A DNA stretch of 64,000 bases from Styela clava (GCF_964204865.1 NC_135261.1:8804001-8868000); one strand, 5' to 3'; counted from the stretch's first letter, positions 24,201 to 37,400 are shown. Notes: generated by a model from the sequence alone, not told the origin. Made by a program: numbers and translations.

Positions 24201-26303
24201 ACGATTTATGATATCGCAGAGATACCATGGGATCTGCTGAGACCGGAGAAAGCTCAATGCGTCGTTTATCATCGTCAAACACAAAAAGCGGGCTAACGTT
24301 AACGTCAAATTCTGCGTCCTCACCACCACCATCTAACCGCAGAATATCGTCTTCATCTTGGCCAGCACCATCACAAGCAAGTAAGTAAAGTGATTTCATT
24401 GACCCATAACATATCATTATCTAGTTAAAAGTTTCTTATTGTTTACAGACAGGGACTCTTTCACTTATCAATGATTCACTATGGCCTTCTTATTAATTCA
24501 GGGAAAGACCAAATAAAAGATCCCTATCAAGACGTTCAAGTACTTCCATTTAATGCAGTCAGACCCCAAACTGCAGGCGAAGAAATGTTAAACGTTCAAT
24601 CCAGTGCATATCAGAGGCATTCAAAATTCAGAGGATCACAAAATAGAGTTAGCCTAAGCCGAGGATGGAGAACATGGAACAATAGGCGTGTTTTAGAAAA
24701 TAGCTTAAATGCAGCTTCAAAACTTTATCAAAATTCGATTTTTCCAAAAAAGATGGAATCTCCCAAAACGCTAGGGAAGATTAAAATTCGCGAATCAAAA
24801 ACACCACGAAAGATCAACTCTGTAGAGACACCTAGTGACAAGATACAGACGCACGGCACCGATCACAACAACAACAATGGAAAACCGATGCCAGATCCCG
24901 ATACGAAAACACCAAAGAGTAGCACATATCCCCTGACAAATCATGTAACTAAAATTTCGTTTGCTAATGGGCGATCGCAAGAAAATAAAATACCAACTAG
25001 TCCAACCACGAATAAACATGTCATGGGCCGTGTACAGCCCATACCACCCATTGATATGAAGGTTACATCCACAATAAATGGTGTGGCGGATGGCGCATCC
25101 AAACATATTACTCTCACAGGCGGAATAAAATATCTCAATTCTGATGGGTAAGATATTTTGTTTATATGTGCTTGAACTTTTTTTTACTGCGCTTCAGAAG
25201 TGTGTGTAGCATTATGGAGGTAACTAATTTTGCTCGCCTACTTTACATCAAGTTGTGTAAAGGGATTGAAACTTATGGCTGTATGGGCAAGTGGTTTATT
25301 TACTTGGCTAACACAGACAGTCCCCGAACTCGTAATAGAACTAAAATAAGGAAAATCGTAATAAAAGTATGGCCTAACCCTAACTTGGTACACACACTAC
25401 GGGAGTAGTGTTTTTCACCTAAAAAATTACTGTAGTGGCTGACATAACAGCATATTTTGCGTCGATTAATGAATTTATACACATGTGTGATGTTACCATT
25501 GCCTATCCACTATGTGTTTGCTTTTTAAAAATTGTAAAATATTTTTCACCATAAAAACTCGTATATTGCAGAATTATTCAATTGTCTCCACTTCAGAACA
25601 GAGGGAAAGGAAGTGGTTCGCCTTGGGTAGCTGAAGCATTCAATCCAATCTGGGCAGCAAGTGAGGGTTATTATGTAAGGTAAGTACTGGTATCATATTT
25701 CTCAGCAAATGATAGCTTTGAATGAATTTCCAGTTTCAGAGAGGCTTCGCGGTATATAATCACACCCAAAAAACGGATAATTTAATTAGTTAGCTTGTCC
25801 ACACAATCATGTTGGCAATGTATTGTAAAACTCACGCTCGTCGCTTCAAGTAGCAGTGTGATAAAATGGTGGTACGGAAGTAGGAATACAACTGTTGATC
25901 TAAGCAAGCAGCTTTACACATTTGAGTGGATGTTTGTATAATATAAACCTTACTCTGCATCGCGAGCACAATGATGTCTGTAAAAAATCTAATTATTGCT
26001 GATGCAAGAAGTGTACTTTTTCGCAACAGGTATGGGCTCTAGCTGCTTACATTTCACATTTTTATATTTCAGCTATTGCGCTTGGCTCATAAATTCAACA
26101 TTTTTGAAATTGCAAAATCCAGTCTCGCTGATTTATAAAGTATAATTAAAAAGAACTTACATACAATTCAATTTTCAGACAACAGACAAGACCAAATAAG
26201 ACAGTTACTTTTCGCCTTGGAACAACATAACATCACAAAACATGACGTTTCACGGCAAGGTGCAATACTGGGTCGATCGGGCTTTCTGAAAAAGCAAACA
26301 TGA
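18259..26303 (+). CDS. ten-exon gene for a 659-residue basic, mostly disordered protein of unknown family
   Basis: Exons: 18259-18394, 22589-22680, 22752-22846, 23232-23397, 23478-23557, 23760-24137, 24220-24380, 24502-25147, 25572-25679 and 26186-26303. Every junction has GT..AG and matching phase, and the frame stays open throughout. An in-frame TAA just upstream supports the ATG. The N-terminal 240 residues are charged and probably helical (SKDELCRFLSPLKFLEIETW; KWRTPIEIL). The middle is rich in Ser, Asn, Thr, Lys and Pro (SASSPPPS, NNNNGKP). A conserved-looking patch GSGSPWVAEAFNPIW precedes the helical tail IRQLLFALEQHNI. No signal peptide or membrane span is visible, so it is likely intracellular. 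I do not recognise the family. The first intron is 4.2 kb and carries an R1 fragment. The last exon has two acceptors 7 bp apart. AATAAA lies at 26453. Confidence 0.72.
18430..18545 (-). repeat. R1 fragment inside intron 1
   Basis: Reverse-orientation end of the family: 'tttttggacacgaaatggac', 'gttattatgttgttgttgttcttat', then 'aaaatcgcttttccc..actattggaccaattt'. Confidence 0.6.
25189..25408 (-). repeat. MITE family R2 copy in intron 8
   Basis: Reverse complement of the copy at 36371-36593. It starts 'gcgcttcagaagtgtgtg' and contains 'gtccccgaactcgtaatagaac' and 'cctaaccctaacttggtacaca', ending 'actacgggagtag'. Confidence 0.75.
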
Positions 26304-26452
26304 CTATTTGTGGAAGCGAAATACTTATGTTAGCAAATTATCTGAGGAGTATGGCAAAGAAAAAATTAAAACAGAAACCGAATACAAAGATATCAACATC
26401 ATGACTTCGCAAATATATATCTTTTACCTTTTAAGTTTATATTTTAATGAGA

Positions 26453-26458
26453 AATAAA
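26453..26458 (+). terminator. polyadenylation signal AATAAA of the 18259-26303 gene
   Basis: Canonical hexamer about 150 bp after the TGA stop. Confidence 0.4.
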
Positions 26459-26517
26459 ATATATATATATAAAAACACAAATGTTTTATTAATTTTGAAG
26501 CAGTTTTACATATAAAT

Positions 26518-27178
26518 AGGGTTACCATATTTTCTTGAGCCCTTAGCTGTGATCCTGTAACTTTATAGTTTCCGATTTTACTACGTAGGCCTGCATTTAA
26601 AGCCATCCCGACTGTCTTCATTAACCATATTGTCATCGGGAATTCATGCGCATATTCTCTGTCTAAATATCGGGTTCAGTTCGAAAAATAGAAAGGAGAA
26701 TAGACGCTAACGATACAAATGATACAAATTTAGATTTTTTTATGTACAGCAAAAGAAATAGAGAATAATGAAATAGTCTGTTGTTTTCAAGCATTATGAA
26801 TTTACGTATTCGCCCAAGCATGCTTTTCTGTAGATTACACCTTCAAAAAACGTTGTTCAATGTTACATTCACGTGAACGTCCCAACAGGACCACCTATAA
26901 TGGATTTTACATGTGATACGTTCGCTAACAATGTTAGCGGGAAAGAACGAAACAAACAAAATAACGCTTTCACCGTCGGTAAGTACGCTAGCGTTGCTTG
27001 TAGTTGCACGTTGTTTGTAGTTGTAAGTACGTTGTTGTTGCTACACAGCATGTTCGTGTATTATGCTGGATGGCTAAACGCCAAAGCGGGATTTTTGGCT
27101 GACTTGTCCTGACGGCGGGACAAGACGCTAAAAAGCGGGACTGTCCCGCCCAAAGCGGGACGTATGGTAAGCCTACTG
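26518..27178. mobile_element. degenerate hAT-like element with 8-bp target-site duplication
   Basis: The right end inverted reads CAGTAGGCTTACCATACGTC. The left end reads AGGGTTACCATATTTTC, lacking the first four bases. The 8-mer ATATAAAT lies directly at both flanks (26510-26517 and 27179-27186). GCGGGAC motifs repeat near the right end. No transposase. Confidence 0.65.
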
Positions 27179-27280
27179 ATATAAATATTTATAATATCAA
27201 ACCTTGTGACGATTCAGTGTTGGGACACACGCTGTCACATGCTCTATGTACGAAACGATTGCTATACGAGTGCTTGTTAC

Positions 27281-28010
27281 TTATCGATTTTAATCGGTAA
27301 GTATGTTGATAGGTATTTGTCTGTTTGTCTGTTAGATGCACGCGATATCTCACGAAAGCATGTTTGCAATTTTGCATGTGCATTCATCATAGCTCGGATC
27401 AGAAGCCTATTGATTTTCGATGAATTATGTCGTATAATTAGCGAGTTATTAATTAGTGATAAGACACACGGTGTCACTATGGAGTAAGAGCGCTGTTTTG
27501 GGGATCCCCTAACCTTCGATCGATAAGTCTTCGGTCTCCGACCGATATTTTCGTTACAGGATTATCCAATATCTGATTTTGAATTCTACATTTGCGCGAA
27601 AGAAAAACTAATGAGCAAACTTTAACATCATCTGTCCGCCAATTTCAACCACAAAATCCTAAATTTTGTGCTGCAAAGAGGCAATGCATGCAAAGAGGAT
27701 ATATAGATAGATCGTTTTGCTGATTGTTATTTATCGATATCGATAAGTATGTTGATAGGTATTTGTCTGTATGTTTGTCTGTTAGATGCCCGCGATATCT
27801 CACGAAAGCGAGGTTGAATCTGTTCCAAATTTTGCGTGTGCATTTATCATATTTCGGACCAGAAGCCTATTGATTTTGGATGAATTATGTCGTATAATTA
27901 GCGAGTTATTAATTAATTAGTGATGGGACATGCGGTGTCACTAACGAGTCATGAATCGAAACCGCAGTTTCAATCGATAAGTCTTCGGTCTCCGACCGAT
28001 ATTCTCGTTT
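27281..28010 (+). repeat. two direct copies of a 280-bp segment (27281-27556 and 27730-28010)
   Basis: Both copies run from a TTATCGAT..CGGTAA/ATAAGTATG start through 'gttgataggtatttgtctg', 'gatatctcacgaaag', 'ccagaagcctattgatttt' and 'gaattatgtcgtataatta' to 'aagtcttcggtctccgaccg'. Shared blocks are long and in order, with small indels. About 175 bp of unrelated sequence separates them. Confidence 0.85.
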
Positions 28011-28114
28011 ATTAGTTGTTGAACGTGTGAGTTTGAATATGTGAGATGAACTATAGTTATTTTTGCCTAATTAGTAGGCAAGATGATGAAAAGTCTCATA
28101 ATATGCAACTGTTC

Positions 28115-28191
28115 AGAGCACCTTCGTCGAACCCCTGAAACAACTCCACCGAACCCCAGGGGTTCGATCGAACCAAGGTTGAGAACCACTG
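28115..28191. mobile_element. terminal fragment of a hAT/Charlie-type element
   Basis: Ends in 'ccaaggttgagaaccactg', the inverted form of the classic CAGTGGTTCTCAACC terminus, preceded by 'gaaccccaggggttcgatcg'. No left end was found. Confidence 0.6.
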
Positions 28192-28362
28192 TTGTAAGGT
28201 TAACGCGACGACGAACAAAGAGCTTAAGACCACATGATCACGCCGTACTATCGGCCTTCCTCCCCCAGAATGAACATTTAAAATCATGTATTTGCCTACG
28301 AAATTTCATTGAAATGTTACAATTTTGCAATTTAACTAAAATCAAGAAGGTTTTCCAATGAA

Positions 28363-28368
28363 TTTATT
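28363..28368 (-). terminator. polyadenylation signal of the double-headed pseudoconvertase gene
   Basis: TTTATT on the plus strand reads AATAAA on the minus strand, 76 bp after the stop codon at 28444. Confidence 0.55.
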
Positions 28369-28443
28369 ATTTAACACGAGTCGATATTTGAATCTTTGGC
28401 TACAGTCAAAACTCGCCCGTAATATGATCAGCATTCCATCAGT

Positions 28444-31400
28444 TTAGTAGGTGCAAGAACACAAATAGTCCGAATCCACCAAGGCCTGAATGTTGCAGCT
28501 AGTTTTACAGGCTAGGTACCGGAAGTCTCGAAACAATTTTTGTCTCTGCTCCTGCTTCAGATCTGAAAATAATAAGTAGGCATAGTAAAAATAGTTCTGA
28601 ATGGGTAAATGAAGACAGAGTGGTAAATCTTAGTAATGTAGGATTGAATTGTTTTTATGTGGATGTAAATATAATAAAACCATTCGTCAACCGTATTAAA
28701 TTGTGTAAACATGCTGGGGTAATATATCAATTGACGTTAAAAAATCTTCGATCAAGAATTAATTTATTTGAGTTTGCATATTAGGAAATTTACCTTCTGG
28801 ATTGGTGTTAGTTACAGGCTTTGTTTCTTCAGTTGTAGTAGATTCTACAACCGGGGCCTGGTAGAAAATACAGATAAGAAGATAAAAAACTAATAAGAAG
28901 ACAAATACTAATCGAAGAATACCTATCAGTGCCCATATATTAATTGGAATTTCCATCCGATGGCTTTTATTGGATAGTGTTTCATGCCTATACAGTATGG
29001 TCCGTTTTAACAAGGTATAAACAATGTAGTTGTGAGCAGATGACATGAAAAAAAAGAAGCATATATGAAGACGATACTTCTGTGGTGTCTTCCTTTTGCA
29101 GTTTCTCCCAATCTTCCTCAAGAGTTCCGTATAAAGTAAGTACCATTGGTGACCGGATAGCTATCAAAATGAGAAATTAATTTTGGATGATGTTCTATAT
29201 TTGAATAATTATTGTTGATTGAAGCAGGCTGTAGAATTTCTTTTATATAGTCTTCATCTTTTTATTACCAGATGATTTAGGTGAAAACACCTGTAATTTA
29301 TATCAATTTGATGTATGAGTTTCATTGGTCTTGTGGTCGAAAAAAGTTGTATACTTGAAATACTACTTTACACAAAATTTTGGGGTGCCCATTGTGGAAA
29401 CAAAAGCATTTTTATTATTGTGAATGATGTTAAATAATAAAAATTGTCCGAGACGAAATATGCAATTTTGGTTTTATTTTGGCTCAAATTGATTACACTT
29501 CCTATCCCAATTTTTGCAATACATTTTGAAAATACAAGCATTATAATTTACATGAATGCTATGAAAAAACTTATTGTGTGTACATTTGTATACTTGATGG
29601 TGATATCTGTGAGTTGAGCATTGAATTCATCTTAGAACTAGCAAATGATCATAGATAGAAATTTTGCGGTAGACGATGACAAATATTTAACACATGATAA
29701 CTGGATAACTACATGTCGTAACTTTATTTCAGCTGAGCAATGATGAAAAAACTGAATAGTTGGCACATAATGAAACTTAAAAACATTTCGCATATACTGC
29801 CCAGATTTCATTTTATTATTCATTAAACATACTGGCGTAACTATCCCGTTCAAATCGTGCAATCCAATCTCCAACCGGATTTTCATCCCAAAATAGAATT
29901 GAAGTAAAGACCCAATTTTTGTAGCCATAAGATATTCGAGAACTTCCCCAAACCCTGAAATTTGAAATAACAATTACATTGTAGGCATAGAAAAACGGGA
30001 ATTTTGCAGACAATTTATTTAGCTCCAGCACTGATAGACCGTCAACTGGAAATTTGAACAATGCCTCGTTTTACGTTAAATTTCTCGAATGGTACTCCCG
30101 TAGTATGTGAACCAAGATGACGAACATCGAAACGTATTATGTGTACCAGATTAGGGTTAGGCCATAATTTCAGGTACATATACTACGGGAGTCATTTGAC
30201 TAGTCCCCGAACTCGTAATAGAACTAAATAAGGGAAATTGGAATGAAATTATGGCTTAACTCTAACCTGGTACACATTCTACGTTCCGGTGTCCGCCATC
30301 TTGGTTCGCATACCACATGAGTATCTCTCGAATATGTAAATATTTAAATAAAATATTGTGAATTTTGATGATTTTACCTCTGAGCAAGTATAGGAAATTT
30401 TGTACGAGATGGTGATTCCAAATACATTTTAATATCACCGAGATTTTGCGTGATATATGTTGATATCATGATCGTAACATGTTCGAGTCTATCTGGAATC
30501 CTACCACCATTTTCACAAACCGATGTCTGAAAGAATATAAGGAAAAATAAGTCAAAATGAACAAAAATGAAAATACTAGAATTCCCTAAAACAAAAGGTC
30601 CATTTCAAGTATATATATCCTCGCAATGCGAGTTATAAAAAACATATTCGGTTCATTTCTGCACTTTCCAATTTTTAGAATATTTAAAAGAATTAAACCT
30701 TCATATACTATCATGTTGGAAGCAAGGGGCAACGTACAAATTAGTATAACCACTGTTTTATCCACTTTTAGTATATTCAAACTGTTCACAGCCACGTACA
30801 AATGATTAAGATCCAAGTGAATAAAGTTCTGATGAAAGGTGATATTTGATACAATTTTAGCTCCATTTTAAAAACTGTTTCGTTAGAAACTGTCATACTG
30901 TAACCACAGTACGATTTTTTGTTTTATTTTATGTAGATTATGTTAAATTTATGAAATTTTTAGTTTAGTCAAAAATTACAACTGCTTATATTAGCTTACT
31001 GGTATTTGCACAATCTTTGGCCAACGAACATTCATGCTCCATCCTCCATCTCGTCTCAATGTGATTCTGCATGACACTTGTCGGGGTACCAACACCCAGT
31101 CGCGTGCTTTCTTGACCATTGCATGAGCATCCATTAAACCAAATCCAAAAGTGCGACTTACTAAAAAAAAAATTGAAAAAATTTCATTTACAGATGGTCC
31201 TTTTTTCTGGCGGACTATGTGAATGTTTCGAGTTTAAGCTGGAATGGAACCGATGAACTTTCTGTCCACTCAATTATTCAAGTCGCAACCACCAAATTAT
31301 GAGTTACATGTACCCGATTGGATGTTTCAAAATAATCGCATCGTTAGCCAGAGATTCAAATCCGCTACCCTATCCGCGGTGCAAGAAATTTTGATGGAAT

Positions 31401-34400
31401 TGCTGTGCCGGCAACATCTCAATAATTGGAAAACTTAGCGACTTTCTACAACTAACCGACTGCTCGAGCCTTGTTGAAACAATGGCATAAAAATAGTTAA
31501 AAATAACTTATTGTATTAGAAAATAGGAACTTTTTGAACGGAGAAACAAATGACAGTCTTCTAATAAAGAAAGAAAATATATTATAATGCACTTGTTAAG
31601 TTCTCTACATATTTTAAACAGGTAAGAATGAAACTAACTATTTCTTCCAGCAGCATTAATCCTCCAATCATCTGAAATCAATCCTCGTCGACTGGCAGTT
31701 TCAACAATCAGATGCTGCATGTCTCTCCAGGTTAAGTCCGGGCTGAAATATAAAATATTATAGGCATACGACTACTGTAATCAAGTCTTTTATTTTTCAC
31801 TTGGGCCATAAACCAATTAATTATCTCGACTAAAAACAATTTTGATCGTCCTACAGTCTTCGGCCGAATTTTTTTTTCGACCTTCTCAGACAATAACTTA
31901 AAAATTCAGAACGATTTTTTTTTATGTTCGATCGTTTTAACTGCGGTGCTGTAAATAGAAGTGACCGTTGACTGTTTCAGATCCCGTGTTCGAAGTCTGG
32001 AGCGCCCCATACTAATTGAAATGGTTTGAGAATTTTATTCATTGTATATTGTACTTGGCCTCTAACGCTAGTGCACATATTCCCGCAGCAACAGCAACTG
32101 ATCCACCATTTCCTTTAAATTCAGAAGTGCATTCACCATTTGGTTTGGTTGTTGCCTGTACAAAGAATAAAGAAATAATTTCCAATAAATGCATATTTAT
32201 TGGTATGCTACAAAGCATTCGAACTAGAGTACTTCCTAAACCCGAAAGTTTCAAATCGATCTAATCACAGTTTATATTAAAACATGATTTAGATATTTAG
32301 GTGTTGCTTTTAAATCTGAAAAAAAATCATTAATTATAAAAATTTTGACTGGTTCAATGAGTTGATAACCAGACTGAAAACCAGTTAAGTTATATAGTAT
32401 TGAACTATAAAATACAACTGACCATTGACCAATGAAGTGGAGTTCCGCTGCTGTAGGTAACTGCCATCATGGACGAGCACCTTTCTCCGTACCACGCCTT
32501 TTCCGAATCACTTGAAATACTTCCAATTCCTATTGTATAAATACTGTTGGAGTATCCGTCGCAGTTACAATCGTCATTGTTTTTTCCGCCATTTCCGGTA
32601 GACCACACGAAGATATTTCCTTTTCCGTCTCTTCCCTGAAAATAATTATTAGTAATTTCCGGTGTTCCACACCGTGTCCAGATTGTTTTCATTAACTTAC
32701 ACATCTTTTCATGAGCGGGAGGAAATGAGAGAATCCCATTATGGTAATTAATCTCGAGCACGTGGATGTCCCTCTCTCTTTTTCCTCCTCCTAGAATTTT
32801 CTCTCTCGCATTCAGTCAAATTCTCTCCTTTTATTAACCTCTCTTAAATCCGGTCAAATTTTCTCAAATTTTGTTAAGTACATATGAACGCAATCAACTT
32901 GTTTTGTATTCAGCTCTAGTTATTCATAAGTATAATCTTTATTAGTTATAACAGCTTTTTGAGAGATAATATGATAAATAACATATAATACAATGGAATT
33001 GATGGATTAATTATTGGATTTTGATCGGTTAAATGACAAACAACCTTTCTCAAAGCGTCTGAAATGAAAGCAATTGAAATTTTGCTATGTCTAGAATTTT
33101 GTGTATTTTTCACAGTGACATACCTCACGTATTGCTTTTTCAATTGCCATCTGCGTTTCTGGTCCCGGGCCGCCTATTGCAAATCCATCATCAACAGGCC
33201 CATAAGCTCCCATATAAATGTCAACATGATTGTTTGCAAAACCAAATGCACGTGATTCCAGATTATCACTCACTTCACCATCGAGAAGGCGAATTCCTGG
33301 CGAATAATAAGAACGAACAAAATTAAATCTAGTAAGCATCGTACAATTAGGCATTAAAGTTATGACACATGTTGGTACAAGCAACTATACATGTGATGAA
33401 ATCATCATATATCGAGGTTTAAGTTCCCTTGAAGATGACAATAAAAGGCTGCAGAAATGTTTTTTGTATCCTAAAATTTGATGAAAACAAAAAACTGCTT
33501 CCGTGATATGTGTACACATTCCGGGTAAATACATACAAAGCACAGGGTAAATACATAGATGTTAGAAGATATGCCAAACAATCTAATAGCGCAAACGCAT
33601 ACTGAAAAGTGTTAAAAATGAAACCTCCGATTCTTGCTTTAGGAGCGACCCCAACAGAACAAACGTCATTGTTCGCCGTTGCTGATATGAGACCAGCAAG
33701 TTGTGTGCCCACATTGTTTGCGTCTCCTGGTACGGGTCGGGGTGTTGGATCAGAATCATCATTGTTGAAGTCGTAAGATGCTGCTGGATCCTTTTTAGAT
33801 AGATAATATTAAAAATGATGTAGTAAGTTGAGACTTTAGCAGCGAATGTATGCGATTTCAATACTATTAATCTGTTAGTGACGGAAATCATATCTGCACG
33901 AACAAGAACAAGTAAGCTTATTCCTACATAGTTTTAATTTTTTAAATTTTATTTTGTGCAATATTAGCTTTACAAGTACAGACAGTTTTGTGAATGCGAT
34001 TTTGGTTTAGTTTGAACTTACATAATTTTTAATAATGTCCGGGTGGGCGTGGTCAAGTCCATCAGAAATAACAGACACAACCACTCCCTCTCCCGTGAAA
34101 CCTTCATTCCATGCTTCTTTTATATTCATGCTTGGATTGGTCTGGTCGCGCTAAAAAAATAGAGAACGGTTCGGTATTGGCTTTTCTGCATTTAACAAAC
34201 GAAAACTAATTTTTGGACACGAAGTGGACCTATGGATAGATTTGCTGTTGTTTTTGTTGTTAGGGTCTTTCTTGTCATTATTGAAAAATGAGATTATCAC
34301 TTTCAAATTTATTCAGAACTTGAAGATGGTTGAAGCGCTAAACAGCGCTTATAACATTTATTTTGTGACTTTTGAGAATTTTGCTTTTTCATTCAAATTT

Positions 34401-37400
34401 ATTGGAACACCGTTGTACAAAAATGGAATCACTTTATTTCGTCACCCTGGCGTGCGTCCGTCACGCTTATCCGCTGATATCAATGGCCTTCCCAAGTAGG
34501 CGAACAAAATTGGTTACCTCCGTATTGGTACACACACTTCTGGAGTGCCCTTTATTAATTGAACTTAATTGATTAATAATTATTAATTGAAAAAATACCA
34601 AAATGTCTTACTAAATGCCAGGCATCTTTCCAAAACGGATCATTAAAGTCTTGAATATCACAGTCACAAGATTGCTGTATCTGAAAGGAAGTTATGTGAA
34701 AAGTTAAATAATGATATACGTTATTTAAATCGGGAATATCGGTCATTTTGACAACATTTATTTAAATAATGAAATATCAAAATTAATATCAAATAATTCA
34801 GAATATATAGAATCGATATATTTATAGTGTGAATGTTTCAATTTACCGGTAATCGATTTATCAAGATTTTGACCTAATTGTATCAAGCATGCAACTTTTC
34901 TATATTATCCCGAAAAATGGCAATGGTAGCTTTTTGAGGATCCAAACAAGTCAAAGAGAATTTGGGAATTAGAAATTTGTAACTTGTAAAACATTCTACA
35001 ATACAATAAGTAATTTATGAAATCTCAGTAGTTTATTATTTGTTGAGTCTCAATAAATTACAAAATTTAATGGATGTGAAAATATATTTTTAAATTCGAC
35101 ATTTACCTGGTTCGTGTTTGATTCTTCTGCTGGTTCCTATAATAAAAGTGCAGTATGTAAGATCATATTGTTATTGACAGCACATCCAACATAGTTGTGT
35201 TTAAACTATATTTTAGATCGAGATTGACTGAAATTGTATGTTTCATGAAAATATAGTAACCTGGAGTCGACGACTGAATCGAATCTGAATATTTGTTTGA
35301 TATTTAGGAATTGAACTATGAACTAACTATACCTCATACTGAATTGGCTCGCGTGTCAAAGTAGTTTCCCAATCTTTTTCTAAAGTTCCATACAGGGTGA
35401 GGACCATTGGCGAAATAACAGCTGAATAAAAAATAAACGAACATAAATAAGTAAAGTAGGTTATGAGCTGAAATTTTCATTAAATTAGACTTCTCAGTGA
35501 GTAAATTGTTTATGGCTTCACATGTGAGGTTATCAGACATATTACCATAGAATTATGTACATTTTATTTTTATATAAACAAACTGGTGTATTACTGACTA
35601 AAAAAAACTATATTGATGTATTCATACTCGAGGGATAATACAAGTTCCGACTTTATTATTAAAACTTGTAGAACGAATAGAGTCATCGTTTTCTCAAATA
35701 TAAAATTAATTAGGACGTTAATACTCCATTGATGAATTAAATATTTTAAATGTATGCCTGAACCCAGTACCGATACCTGAACCAATTTTCGACCCGGGTA
35801 CAAGCAAATCATGCAAGGATTGGAGAACAAGGTCTCAACTCATTTAGGGTATATTCATATACTAATAGGACAAGTCGAGAATGATTGTATCAACATGTAA
35901 CGGGAAAGTATTAAAATATTTATTTACGAAAGAGTTGATTCAGTAATAGGTAAAAAACCCTCGACCACACAACGTTGAGATATCTAACATAGAGCAAATA
36001 ACTCTTGATGCTAAATTGGGTAAGTAGGCAGCAGTTTATGAACGGGAAGCAAAATAAGTAATTTGGATTACTTGAATAAGCGTCATGTTCCATGGTAAAA
36101 ACCCAATCTCCAACAGGATTCTCATCCCAGAATTGAACAGAGGTGAAATTCCATCGTTTATAAACATTGTACCTATCGTCTCTAAGTCTAAAGTAATTAC
36201 GACATTTTTTAAATAATAAGGTACAGTATTTTGATAATTATCTACTAAATACAATATGCTTTGTAATGTAAAATTTGCTTTTCTTGGAGAAATCCCGATT
36301 TCAATTTGGTGAACTTATCAAAATTATCACAAACAGATTGTTTAAAATTGATTTCAAAATAAATAAAATTGGGTAATCCCGTAGTATGTGTACCAGGTTG
36401 GGGTTAGGCCATAATTTTATTCCGGATTTTCCTTATTTCAGTTCTATTACGAGTTCGGGGACATCTGTGTTAGCCAAGTGTATATACTACCTGCCCATAG
36501 GCTTCAGTCCTTTTAGGCTTTTACACAACTTGATGTAAACTAGGCGAACAAAATTAGTTACCTTCATATTGATACAAATATTTCTGAAGCGCCTAAAATT
36601 GTACATATGGGCACCACATCTCAAGACGACAATTCCATAAACCAGACTCACCTATTCGCCAACAACTTAGATCTTGTTCGAGAAGGCGAATCCAAGTAAA
36701 ATGTAAAATGACTGATGTCTCGGCTCTTATATGTGGATATCATCAGACCAACATGCTCAAGTCGGTCCGGGATTACTCCATCGTCTTCACAAGGATACGC
36801 CTGAACAGCAGATATAATATTAGCGTACAGAATCGGAACTAAAGAATTGCAGCTGGATGACGCAAACGCCCACATTCGTAAAACCCATAAACCTAGTACA
36901 ATACAAGCATTGTGACTAATGAAGTGAGAATATCGTGATCCCAAAAATGGCTAATAATGAGTTTCTTTTTTTTTTAGCAGGCTCACAAAGCAACCTTTAA
37001 CACCAAAACGGACAAGTTTGAAATACTGCACAAGCAGAAAAACATTCTCAACATCTTGCTTACCGGAAGCTGTATGCTTCTGGGACGCCTGTTCACGCTC
37101 CAATTGTTAGAATTTGTAATTATTATTCTACAAGATGTTTGAGGCGGAACAGGAATCCAATCTTTGGCTCTTGTGACCATTGCATTAGCATCCATCATTC
37201 CAAATCCAAATGTACGACTGACTAAAAAGGGTTTTGAGTTCGGGAAAAAATATAAAAAATTATCATTTCAAAAGTTGGTTAAATCTACCATTAGTAAATT
37301 TACGCTTGAAATATGTTAACAGAAGAGGCGATCCAGTAGTTTTATTCCCATTTTCCAATTTAGTTCTATTACGAGTTCGGGGACTATAGCCAAGTAACTC

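Larger units (their letters stand above)
28444..34680 (-). other. unit 2: convertase-like domain with all three triad residues lost, P domain, Cys tail
   Basis: Exons, high to low: 34612-34680, 34022-34150, 33625-33790, 33124-33296, 32423-32635, 32055-32155, 31639-31742, 31000-31160, 30378-30526, 29833-29954, 29078-29160, 28794-28857, 28444-28562. The catalytic Asp is Ser 586 (SVISDGL). The His is Val 627 ([10 protein letters not shown]). The Ser is Gly 801 (KGNGGSVAV). The oxyanion Asn 728 (STGNGG) remains. The S4 Asp is Gly (DDGFAIGG). The frame is intact with no stops, so this is a retained pseudoenzyme and not a decayed gene. The tail exon ([15 protein letters not shown], four Cys) closely matches that of the plus-strand gene. 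The first exon ([20 protein letters not shown]) corresponds to the mature N terminus of the other copies. Confidence 0.85.

Noticed and set aside
27190..28010. CRISPR-like or integron-like direct repeats
   Set aside because: Only two long copies, in a eukaryotic context, with no short-repeat/spacer regularity.
28759..29121. Apparent membrane-spanning C terminus of unit 2 on the minus strand
   Set aside because: The hydrophobic run is intron translation. A donor at 29077 and an acceptor before 28857 remove it, giving phases and exon lengths that match the plus-strand gene.
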